From Clostridia bacterium DTU080 (GTDB lineage Bacteria; Bacillota; Limnochordia; DTU080): a stretch of 13,802 nt of DNA. The stretch covers positions 1 to 13,802 of the forward strand of contig LFTP01000002.1 of the NCBI GenBank assembly GCA_001513395.1, written 5' to 3'. Below are positions 7,762 through 13,787 of the stretch, in pieces; within the stretch, counting starts at the first letter, position 1; every line of letters begins with the position of its first letter. The notes below the pieces were generated by a model. The model saw nothing but the letters and a program-made list of their open reading frames with translations. It had not been told where the DNA came from and did no database searches. Both the position numbers and the translations under genes were made by a program.

Positions 7762-9041
7762 CTTCCATTGAATACATAGTTGGTAGGGAGATTCTGGACT
7801 CCAGAGGCAATCCAACGGTCGAAGTTGAAGTCGGCCTGGTCGATGGTAGTCTGGGACGTGCGGCAGTACCCTCCGGCGCCTCCACAGGCGCATTTGAAGC
7901 CGTCGAACTGCGTGACGGTGATGAGAGTCGCTATCTGGGTAAAGGCGTCTCCAAGGCTGTCGAAAACGTTAACAAGATCATAGCCCCTGAATTGGTCGGT
8001 CTCGATGCCCGTGACCAGGTGAGCATTGACCATCTCATGATCGAACTTGATGGCACATCCAATAAGGGTCGCCTGGGCGCCAACGCGATCCTGGGTACCT
8101 CCTTGGCGGTTGCCAAAGCTGCCGCCCAGTCGTCAGGCCTCACCCTGTTCCAGTACCTCGGCGGGGTCAACGCCAAGACTCTGCCCGTGCCGATGATGAA
8201 TATTCTCAATGGCGGGCAGCATGCCGACAACAACGTCGACATACAGGAATTCATGATCATGCCGGTTGGAGCGCCTACCTTTGCTGACGGCCTTCGCTGG
8301 GGAGCCGAAGTATTTCATTCTTTGAAGGCCGTGCTACGGGCGAAAGGCCTGAATACCGCGGTGGGTGACGAAGGCGGTTTCGCACCCAACCAGGCGTCAA
8401 ACCGTCAGGCTCTCGATGTCATCCTGGAAGCCATCGAAAAAGCTGGTTTCACTCCGGGGAAAGACATAGCCTTGGCTTTGGACGTAGCAGCCTCTGAGAT
8501 GTTGCAAGACGGCCTTTACGTTCTCGAAGGAGAAGGCGTCAAGAAGACCGTAGATGAAATGATCGCTTTCTACAGCCAACTGATTAAGGATTACCCCATC
8601 ATCAGCATCGAAGATCCTCTCGATGAAGAAGAGTGGGAAGGCTGGAAGAAGCTGACTGAGGTTCTGGGCAAACAGGTGCAGCTCGTGGGGGACGACCTTT
8701 TTGTGACCAACACCGAGCGTCTCTCCCGCGGCATAGCCGAGGGTATTGCCAACTCTATTCTCATCAAGGTCAACCAGATCGGCACACTCACGGAAACGCT
8801 GGATGCCATTGAAATGGCCAAACGCGCCGGCTATACCGCCGTGGTCTCTCACCGTTCGGGGGAGACAGAGGACACAACCATCGCTGATATCGCCGTTGCC
8901 ACAAATGCCGGACAGATCAAGACGGGAGCCCCGTCGCGTACCGATCGGGTAGCCAAGTATAACCAACTGCTGCGCATCGAAGAGCTTCTGGGTGATGTCA
9001 GCATCTATCCCGGTCAGCAAGCGTTCTACAATCTCAGATAG
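7758..9041 (+). CDS. eno: Enolase (phosphopyruvate hydratase)
   Basis: Mg2+-dependent enolase of 427 aa, converting 2-phosphoglycerate to phosphoenolpyruvate. ATG 7758 gives MTSIEYIVGREILDSRGNPT, the universal family opening, with GGGAG (7746-7750) 7 nt upstream and a 4-nt overlap with the gpmI stop. A GTG at 7680 in the same frame lies inside gpmI and is rejected. The mobile loop is SGASTG (39-44); Glu205 in VGDEGGFAPN is catalytic. Metal ligands are Asp242, Glu285 (SIEDPLDEEEW) and Asp312 (GDDLF). Catalytic Lys337 lies in LIKVNQIGT, with HRSGETED (365-372) and KTGAPSRTDR (388-397) completing the pocket. All key residues are intact. It closes the glycolytic cluster and is followed 11 nt later by a GC-rich hairpin. 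Confidence 0.98.
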   Translation: MTSIEYIVGREILDSRGNPTVEVEVGLVDGSLGRAAVPSGASTGAFEAVELRDGDESRYLGKGVSKAVENVNKIIAPELVGLDARDQVSIDHLMIELDGTSNKGRLGANAILGTSLAVAKAAAQSSGLTLFQYLGGVNAKTLPVPMMNILNGGQHADNNVDIQEFMIMPVGAPTFADGLRWGAEVFHSLKAVLRAKGLNTAVGDEGGFAPNQASNRQALDVILEAIEKAGFTPGKDIALALDVAASEMLQDGLYVLEGEGVKKTVDEMIAFYSQLIKDYPIISIEDPLDEEEWEGWKKLTEVLGKQVQLVGDDLFVTNTERLSRGIAEGIANSILIKVNQIGTLTETLDAIEMAKRAGYTAVVSHRSGETEDTTIADIAVATNAGQIKTGAPSRTDRVAKYNQLLRIEELLGDVSIYPGQQAFYNLR

Positions 9042-9052
9042 CTGCCGTGACC

Positions 9053-9081
9053 ACCCCGAGGGCGTTCGACGCCCTCGGGGT
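9053..9081 (+). terminator. GC-rich 13-bp hairpin after eno, no U-tract
   Basis: ACCCCGAGGGCGT (9053-9065) pairs perfectly with ACGCCCTCGGGGT (9069-9081) around the triloop TCG. It is a very stable stem placed 11 nt after the eno stop. The following TGAGGCTGAC is not a T run, so termination efficiency is uncertain. The last base of the stem is also the first base of the proposed -35 box of secG. Confidence 0.65.
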
Positions 9082-9109
9082 TGAGGCTGACAAGGAAATG
9101 TGCTATACT
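9081..9109 (+). promoter_or_regulatory. Probable secG promoter with extended -10
   Basis: TTGAGG (9081-9086) is separated by 17 bp from TATACT (9104-9109), with the extended TG at 9101-9102. Four of six -35 bases and five of six -10 bases match consensus. Transcription would start near 9116, about 29 nt before the secG start. Confidence 0.6.
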
Positions 9110-9144
9110 ACGTCCGCAGATTGTAGCGGAGTCGAGAGGTGTTC

Positions 9145-9372
9145 ATGGTGCTGCTAACCATCCTGATGGTTATTCAGTTTTTTGTCTCGGTCTTTTTGAT
9201 CTTTGTCGTTCTACTGCAGCAAAGCGTAGGTGAAGGCCTCGGTTCCATCGGCGGCGGAGTGCAGATGTTCTTTGACAAGACGAAAGGTCTTGATGCTGGG
9301 CTCGAAAAGGCCACCACCATTGCTGCCGTTGTCTTTATGGCACTTTCCATGATCTTGGCCATCATCATCTAG
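9145..9372 (+). CDS. secG: SecG, preprotein translocase subunit
   Basis: Small membrane subunit of the SecYEG protein-export channel, 75 aa from the chosen start. Two hydrophobic helices frame the conserved cytoplasmic loop: residues about 2-25, then LLQQSVGEGLGSIGGGVQMFF with its glycine-rich segment, then a second helix near the C-terminus (TTIAAVVFMALSMILAIII). Length and layout are typical of SecG. The start is uncertain. GTG 9139, ATG 9145 and GTG 9148 are in frame. ATG 9145 has GAGG (9136-9139) 5 nt upstream and is preferred, though GTG 9139 has GGAG (9128-9131) 7 nt upstream. It is probably transcribed from its own promoter behind the eno hairpin. The downstream rnr gene common in Firmicutes is missing. 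Confidence 0.93.
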   Translation: MVLLTILMVIQFFVSVFLIFVVLLQQSVGEGLGSIGGGVQMFFDKTKGLDAGLEKATTIAAVVFMALSMILAIII

Positions 9373-9421
9373 CTTGATCCAGTGACCGGATACCTGCCTG
9401 ATGCCATCGACTGGCGCTTTG

Positions 9422-9430
9422 TGGTATAAT
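9422..9430 (+). promoter_or_regulatory. Extended -10 promoter for smpB
   Basis: TGGTATAAT (9422-9430) is a perfect extended -10 element. No recognisable -35 box lies 16-18 bp upstream. Transcription would start near 9437, leaving about 20 nt of leader that holds the GGGGGG ribosome binding site. The promoter may also serve ssrA, which has no visible promoter of its own. Confidence 0.55.
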
Positions 9431-9456
9431 GTACCCGGTTGATGGGGGGTTTCCGG

Positions 9457-9957
9457 TTGTCAAAGAGCAACACGAACAAGAGATCCAGGCAGCTTGTGGC
9501 TACTAACCGCAAGGCACGTCATGAGTATCACATCGAGGAAACGTTCGAGGCAGGCATCGTTCTTTTGGGCACAGAAGTCAAGTCGATGCGTGCCGGGAGA
9601 ATGAACCTACAAGACAGCTTCGCCCGCATCGAGGGTAACGAGGTATTCCTGCATAACGCACACATAGCCCCTTACACTCATGGCAATCGCTGGAACCATG
9701 AACCCACTCGTTCTCGTAAGCTGCTGTTGCATCGTTCCGAGATTCGGCGTCTCGTAGGCAAGATTCGCGAATCCGGATATACGCTTATCCCTTTGCAGGC
9801 TTACTTCACCCCACACGGATATGCTAAAATAGAGCTGGCCCTGGCACGCGGGAAGCGACAATGGGATAAACGGGATACCATCGCCAAAAGAGAAACACAA
9901 AGAGATGTCAGCCGGTCTTTGAAGCGAGACCTTCAACGTCGGCATGGGGGCGAGTAG
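9457..9957 (+). CDS. smpB: SmpB, tmRNA-binding protein
   Basis: Partner of tmRNA in trans-translation, the rescue of ribosomes stalled on broken messages; 166 aa. Recognisable family blocks are NRKARHEYHIEETFEAGIVL, GTEVKSMRAGRMNLQDSFAR, EVFLHNAHIAPY, RKLLLHRSEIRRLVGK, GYTLIPLQAYF, AKIELALARGKRQWDKRD and the basic tail behind it, which in known SmpB enters the ribosomal mRNA channel. TTG 9457 is chosen since GGGGGG (9444-9449) lies 7 nt upstream. TTG 9439 and ATG 9442 sit almost at the predicted transcription start. The last four codons and the stop (from 9946) coincide with the 5' acceptor strand of the tmRNA, so the C-terminal HGGE extension is shaped by that overlap. The adjacent ssrA gene supports the assignment. 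Confidence 0.95.
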   Translation: MSKSNTNKRSRQLVATNRKARHEYHIEETFEAGIVLLGTEVKSMRAGRMNLQDSFARIEGNEVFLHNAHIAPYTHGNRWNHEPTRSRKLLLHRSEIRRLVGKIRESGYTLIPLQAYFTPHGYAKIELALARGKRQWDKRDTIAKRETQRDVSRSLKRDLQRRHGGE

Positions 9958-10303
9958 GCTCGACGGTCAGAGTTCTAGCAGTATAAGCGGGCCGAGATCG
10001 CCGCGGTCTCGTTAAACAGCGGCAAGGCAAATAACTGCCAACGATCAGTACGCACTCGCGGCCTAAGATATAAGGCCGCCGTCCTCCCGCGATTTGCCTG
10101 TGATTGCGGAAAGGGCGTCATCAAAGCAGGCTTGGTACCCATTCCTATTCTCGGTGAAATGGGTCGACACTAAACCGAGATAGCTCTTTGGAAGGCATGC
10201 TTTCCGGCCAGCCAGAGAGTGAACCTGACGGGAAGCTGCGCCCGGAGAAAGTGCTGCTGGGTCCTGGTCGGACGCGGGGTGCGACTCCCCGCCGCCTCCA
10301 CCA
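9946..10303 (+). ncRNA. ssrA: Transfer-messenger RNA (tmRNA)
   Basis: One-piece tmRNA of about 358 nt. The tRNA-like ends pair: GGGGGCG (9946-9952) with CGCCTCC (10293-10299), one G-U, followed by discriminator A and an encoded CCA (10301-10303). The D-loop-like GGCTCGACGG (9957-9966) matches the conserved tmRNA 5' motif. The T arm is CGGGG/CCCCG around TGCGACT (10280-10286), which has G where tmRNAs usually have T at the second loop position. Pseudoknot 1 comprises CGAGA (9993-9997) with TCTCG (10007-10011) and GCCGC (10000-10004) with GCGGC (10019-10023). After the tag frame, CCGC/GCGG (10087-10090, 10106-10109) with GCCTG/CAGGC (10096-10100, 10127-10131) make a second. ACCCATT/AATGGGT (10137-10143, 10158-10164) with TCTCGG/CCGAGA (10149-10154, 10175-10180) make a third. 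The mature 5' end overlaps smpB by 12 nt. Confidence 0.95.
10037..10066 (+). other. tmRNA proteolysis-tag reading frame
   Basis: Within ssrA, GCC (10037-10039) is the likely resume codon, preceded by AAATAACT as in many tmRNAs. The frame encodes ANDQYALAA and ends at TAA (10064-10066). With the alanine carried by tmRNA the tag added to stalled proteins would be AANDQYALAA. The YALAA ending is the degron recognised by ClpXP-type proteases. The tag is one residue shorter than the Escherichia coli tag. Confidence 0.9.
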
Positions 10304-10310
10304 CAAATCC

Positions 10311-10343
10311 AAGCTCTGCGGTATGAAACACGCAGAGCTTTTT
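10311..10343 (+). terminator. Intrinsic terminator of ssrA
   Basis: AAGCTCTGCG (10311-10320) pairs perfectly with CGCAGAGCTT (10331-10340) across a 10-nt loop. The stem runs directly into TTTTT (10339-10343), the classical rho-independent arrangement. It begins 8 nt after the tmRNA CCA end. Confidence 0.9.
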
Positions 10344-10539
10344 CAATGACGCGAAGCATTTTCATTCAATAGGCTCTAAAATGCCGAAATGGGCTGTCAG
10401 ACCAATCATGGTACACTCTGCAGAAAGGGGATACCAAGAAAGTAGCGAATCTAAAGACTGTATAGGCCAAACCAGCCTAGATAAGACGACGGGCGCTTAT
10501 GATGGGCGCTAATATGAATAAAGAGGAGGGTTAGTAGCC
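10344..10539 (+). other. Non-coding leader region before the ABC operon
   Basis: No protein gene of ordinary size is visible here. The stretch holds a candidate extended -10 (10409-10417), an inverted repeat TAGGC-N7-GCCTA (10463-10479), two direct GGGCGCT repeats 13 bp apart (10491-10497, 10504-10510), and an 11-codon mini-ORF (10499-10534, MMGANMNKEEG) that ends just before the start of the ATPase gene and contains its ribosome binding site. The arrangement looks regulatory, but none of it matches a riboswitch or leader class that I recognise. Confidence 0.45.
10409..10417 (+). promoter_or_regulatory. Candidate extended -10 promoter for the ABC operon
   Basis: TGGTACACT (10409-10417) resembles the extended -10 elements before cggR, secG and smpB. 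No -35 box is found at 16-18 bp; CTGTCA (10394-10399) is too close, with 12 bp between. Transcription from here would give a leader of about 115 nt containing the inverted and direct repeats. Confidence 0.35.
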
Positions 10540-11487
10540 GTGATCCGAACAGAAGGCCTTACCAAGCGGTTTGGACAACTGACAGCCGTGGAAGACCTCA
10601 ATATCCACGTTGAAAAAGGGGAAATCTACGGTTTTCTCGGGCCCAACGGAGCAGGTAAGACCACTACAGCGATGATGCTCTTGGGCTTGCTTAAGCCTAC
10701 CTCGGGTTCGGTATATCTATTCGGCAAAGAACTATCGTCCGATTATTTCGGCATCAAGCGCCGCATTGGGGTGCTGTCCGAGTTTCAATATCTTTATGAA
10801 GATATGACTGCCTATGAGTATCTGCGGTTTTTCGGTCAGCTTTATCAAATAGATAACATTGACCAGCGGATCACCAATATATTGGGATTGTTCAACCTCG
10901 ATCACCGCAAACATGAACTGCTGAGCGGATACTCCAAGGGTATGAAGCAGAAGCTCGGTTTGGCGCGAGCAATGCTGCATGATCCCGAACTGGTCATCCT
11001 TGATGAACCTGTTTCCTCGCTGGACCCCCACGGCATCAAGGAAGTCCGCGACATAATCATGGACGAGAACCGCAAGGGCCGTACTTTCTTCATTTCGTCA
11101 CACATCCTTTCAGAGATTGAAAGAACGTGTGATCGGATCGGTATCCTAAACAAGGGACGTCTTGTGGCCGAAGATACAATGAGCAACCTCCGTCGCCGCC
11201 TCACGGAAGAGATCGAAATCTCGATCGAACTCGAAAGCCCGGTCCCGGACCTGAACAAGATCTTGAGCGCTCTGCCGTTCGTCGTAGAGGTACAGGGATC
11301 AGGGCCAGACTACACTGTGAGAACGAAAGCTGACAAAGACTACCGAGCGGAGATATCACGGGCCATCGCTGGTGCAGGCGGGGTCACCGTCTCTATGCGA
11401 CGCCATGAGATGACATTGGAAGAGGCATTTGTCACCATTACGGAAAAGAATATTACACTTCTCACTAAGGAGGGCGCGGCCGTATGA
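10540..11487 (+). CDS. ABC transporter ATP-binding protein (ABC-2 class)
   Basis: Cytoplasmic ATPase of 315 aa that would power the membrane protein encoded next. Walker A is GPNGAGKT (34-41), the Q-loop region is LSEFQYLYEDMT (79-90), the signature is LSGYSKGMKQK (128-138), Walker B with catalytic glutamate is LVILDEP (151-157, Glu156), and the switch histidine is His188 in SSHILSEIE. The signature reads LSGYS rather than LSGGQ, common in this ABC-2/drug-exporter class. Residues from about 220 form an extra C-terminal domain, also usual for the class. GTG 10540 is the start, with AGGAGGG (10524-10530) 9 nt upstream; no better start is visible. The stop overlaps the permease start (11484-11487). 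The substrate cannot be told from the ATPase; the class includes exporters of lipids, peptides, polysaccharides and drugs. Confidence 0.93.
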   Translation: MIRTEGLTKRFGQLTAVEDLNIHVEKGEIYGFLGPNGAGKTTTAMMLLGLLKPTSGSVYLFGKELSSDYFGIKRRIGVLSEFQYLYEDMTAYEYLRFFGQLYQIDNIDQRITNILGLFNLDHRKHELLSGYSKGMKQKLGLARAMLHDPELVILDEPVSSLDPHGIKEVRDIIMDENRKGRTFFISSHILSEIERTCDRIGILNKGRLVAEDTMSNLRRRLTEEIEISIELESPVPDLNKILSALPFVVEVQGSGPDYTVRTKADKDYRAEISRAIAGAGGVTVSMRRHEMTLEEAFVTITEKNITLLTKEGAAV

Positions 11488-12317
11488 GTGCTTGGTCTCA
11501 TAGAATTCACGCCATTAAGGTCACGGCGAGACGCGAGCTCTTTTCCACCTTGTATGGATTAGGGCTGTACGTCGTTTTGTTTGTGATCTTCCTCCTCACC
11601 GCATATGGTTCCATTCGCGTCTCCTTACTCAACGTCGTCAACAACGGTCTGGAAGCCTTGCCGAACCCCATTACAGCGCCATTTTACCTTACGGTCTTTT
11701 TGGCCGCTACGTACCTGGGGTTGTGTTCGGCTCTCGCCATTTCCCGAGAGCGCGAACAGGGAACCTTGGAAGTACTGTTTTACGGACCCGTCGATTCTCT
11801 CTCTTATGTGCTGGGCAAGTTTCTTCAACAAGTCCTGACTTTCTTTGTTGTCCTGGGCTTTAGCCTGATCAACTTCTTCTTGCTTTCGCAGTTCACGAAC
11901 TTAGGATTCTCAGGCAACTTCTTTGGGTTGTTTGTTCTGTCCGTTTTCCTCGCATCGTGTATGATCTCTTTCGGGATCTTTTTGTCTGCCGCGGCCAAAC
12001 GAACAATCTTCGCTGTGATCCTGTTTATTTCACTAGTGCTCTCTTTCGTGATCTTCTGGGGAGCTCACAGCCTGATCATGTCGTTGCCGGGGAAGAACTT
12101 GACTACTCTGCTCATCTACACTCGCCTGGTGCTCGATAACGTCAACGTTTTGGTCCAGTGGATTTCTCCCCTTGCTTATTTCGTAAGGGGCATGGTGGCG
12201 GTAAGCCAGGGGAACATCGGACAGTATTTAGTGAGCGTCGTCTCATCCTTGATCTACACGACGGTTCTGCTTGGAGCCGCGGTCACCATCTTCGATCGTA
12301 GGGGGGTTAAGCGATGA
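11484..12317 (+). CDS. ABC-2 type transporter permease, six predicted membrane helices
   Basis: Integral membrane protein of 277 aa. Hydrophobic segments lie at about 24-44, 64-86, 113-135, 146-170, 174-194 and 246-270, the six-helix plan of ABC-2 permeases. Between helices 2 and 3 it has SREREQGTLEVLFYGPVD (88-105), the conserved ABC-2 cytoplasmic coupling segment that contacts the ATPase. ATG 11484 overlaps the ATPase stop (ATGA) and has AAGGAGGG (11467-11474) 9 nt upstream. Its own stop overlaps the next gene in the same way. With one permease gene in the operon, the transporter would be a homodimer of permeases with two copies of the ATPase, assuming no further subunit is encoded elsewhere. 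The short basic C-terminus (DRRGVKR) fits a cytoplasmic end. Transport direction is inferred as export; the substrate is unknown. Confidence 0.9.
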   Translation: MSAWSHRIHAIKVTARRELFSTLYGLGLYVVLFVIFLLTAYGSIRVSLLNVVNNGLEALPNPITAPFYLTVFLAATYLGLCSALAISREREQGTLEVLFYGPVDSLSYVLGKFLQQVLTFFVVLGFSLINFFLLSQFTNLGFSGNFFGLFVLSVFLASCMISFGIFLSAAAKRTIFAVILFISLVLSFVIFWGAHSLIMSLPGKNLTTLLIYTRLVLDNVNVLVQWISPLAYFVRGMVAVSQGNIGQYLVSVVSSLIYTTVLLGAAVTIFDRRGVKR

Positions 12318-13708
12318 AGCGCCCCATAGTCTCGCTACTTGGCTCTTTGCTCATAGCTGTGTTGGCAGTCGGTTTAGTCTGGGCTGCCGACCCGAGCGAA
12401 GCTCTCACCCAGGTTCCTCAAGAGGTTAAGCAAGGACAGGGAACCCCGAAAAAGGAACATCAGTTTGTCTGGAGTCTGAGCCCTTGGACGGGCAAAGAAT
12501 TCGGAGGCAGTTTTGCTCCGCGCCAAGTCGACACCATCTATCTGCTCGCAGATGAGACCAATATCATGAATAGTTTGCGCTCGGAGATCTATTTTTGGGA
12601 AATAACTCAGGAGTATATGGCCGACTGGTTTGGCACCAAGGAAGAAGTAGACGGCACACTTGAGATTCTCAAAGGGAATACGGTGTTCAAGACCGTGGAA
12701 AAGATCCCCTACGTCTACTCCTATCCCGAGGGCTACTACGGCAGGGTAGAACTCATAACCGGTCCTGAGGCTCACGAAGCCTTCGAGCGCTATGAAAAAC
12801 TACAAGACGACTACTACGATGCCGTGTCAGCGTACTACGATGCACAGTCGAAATGGCAAGAAAAGATGGACAAGCTCCTGGAGCGGGTTCGCAAGACAGG
12901 TGAGTACGCCAAACCTGAAGAGATACCCGCCTCTCCTCAGCAACCGGAAGCTCCGAAGCTATATGTGACCAGTCCGGTGGAGGCTTTTGTCTTTGAACTG
13001 CCCGAGGGAAAATATCGGATTCGTCTTGTTGATCCTAACGGTGAAGTTGTTCCGGAGACGCAAAAGAATCTGGTGGTCTTCGCACCTCGACGTGCCGGCG
13101 TTGGCTATGAGATCATTCCTGAAAGCAAATGGACCCGACCCGTATTGTCGGATGACAATAGTCACGTCCTCTACTTGGAGGGCAGACGTACGTTCTATCT
13201 GAAACCCTCACATGAACTCGAGTACAACCAGTACCAGTATCTGAAGATGTCAAGTCTGCACAAGCCGCTGGAAGGCTTGGGTACTCGCAGCGCATGGATG
13301 TGGGTACACACCAAAGAGATCGTAGATGCCAAGATCCAGATACTCAAAGACGGTGAGGTCATCCAAACCATCGAGCGCAAACCTTATTACGTAGAACAGA
13401 CACCGGGTTACGCTCTCGGGTATAGCATCGTCGAAGTCACGGAAGACAGCGACCGCGAACCGACATTTGAGGCGTTCAAAATTGACCTTGAAGCAAAAGG
13501 CAAATACGTAATGCGTCTCATCGATCTTAACGGAGAGGTTGTCCCCGGTAGCGAGAGAGTGATTCGTTCAGTGCGAGTCGCCTCCTGGCCGCTGTACACA
13601 GTACCTCTCATACCCTTGCTCGTGGGCTTAGCAGTCGTTGCCTGGCGGCGGAGTCTGAAGAGCGATATACCGGAAGGTATGGAAACACGGGTCGCCACCG
13701 AGAGGTAG
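12314..13708 (+). CDS. Exported, C-terminally anchored protein with duplicated module, ABC-operon partner
   Basis: I do not recognise this 464-aa protein. Residues 1-25 form a signal peptide (basic MKR, hydrophobic core, VWA-A cleavage-like end). A single hydrophobic helix at about 426-445 followed by basic WRRSLKS suggests a type I membrane protein with its bulk outside the cell and a short cytoplasmic tail. The exterior holds two related modules. LEILKGNTVFKTVEKIPYVY (116-135) parallels IQILKDGEVIQTIERKPYYV (341-360), and GKYRIRLVDPNGEVVP (232-247) parallels GKYVMRLIDLNGEVVP (396-411). Alternating hydrophobic residues suggest beta-sandwich folds. Module 1 contains an insertion, 155-197, that is charged and probably coiled-coil, and then a Pro/Glu-rich linker (201-214). 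The start ATG 12314 overlaps the permease stop and follows GGGGGG (12301-12306). Coupling to the ABC pair suggests an accessory or substrate-handling subunit; this is inference. Confidence 0.85.
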   Translation: MKRPIVSLLGSLLIAVLAVGLVWAADPSEALTQVPQEVKQGQGTPKKEHQFVWSLSPWTGKEFGGSFAPRQVDTIYLLADETNIMNSLRSEIYFWEITQEYMADWFGTKEEVDGTLEILKGNTVFKTVEKIPYVYSYPEGYYGRVELITGPEAHEAFERYEKLQDDYYDAVSAYYDAQSKWQEKMDKLLERVRKTGEYAKPEEIPASPQQPEAPKLYVTSPVEAFVFELPEGKYRIRLVDPNGEVVPETQKNLVVFAPRRAGVGYEIIPESKWTRPVLSDDNSHVLYLEGRRTFYLKPSHELEYNQYQYLKMSSLHKPLEGLGTRSAWMWVHTKEIVDAKIQILKDGEVIQTIERKPYYVEQTPGYALGYSIVEVTEDSDREPTFEAFKIDLEAKGKYVMRLIDLNGEVVPGSERVIRSVRVASWPLYTVPLIPLLVGLAVVAWRRSLKSDIPEGMETRVATER

Positions 13709-13751
13709 GCGCGAACTATAGACTCGAAGAGCTTACTCACCAATATCGAGT

Positions 13752-13787
13752 AGGGTGACGCTCGCTGATCAGGCGAGCGTCAGCCCT
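13752..13787 (+). terminator. Hairpin after the ABC operon, no U-tract
   Basis: TGACGCTCGC (13756-13765) pairs perfectly with GCGAGCGTCA (13773-13782) around TGATCAG. With a one-base bulge (13783) the stem extends through AGGG (13752-13755) and CCCT (13784-13787). It lies 43 nt after the last stop. The following CTCACAG is not a T run, so it is a probable but non-canonical terminator or mRNA 3'-end structure. Confidence 0.55.

Noticed and set aside
10063..10365. 100-codon open frame on the minus strand over ssrA
   Set aside because: It overlaps the tmRNA pseudoknots, T arm and terminator. The RNA structure explains the sequence and the translation shows no family features.
13722..13751. ACTCGA/TCGAGT inverted repeat downstream of the ABC operon
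   Set aside because: The arms are only 6 bp with an 18-nt spacer. This is within chance expectation and weaker than the adjacent 10-bp hairpin.
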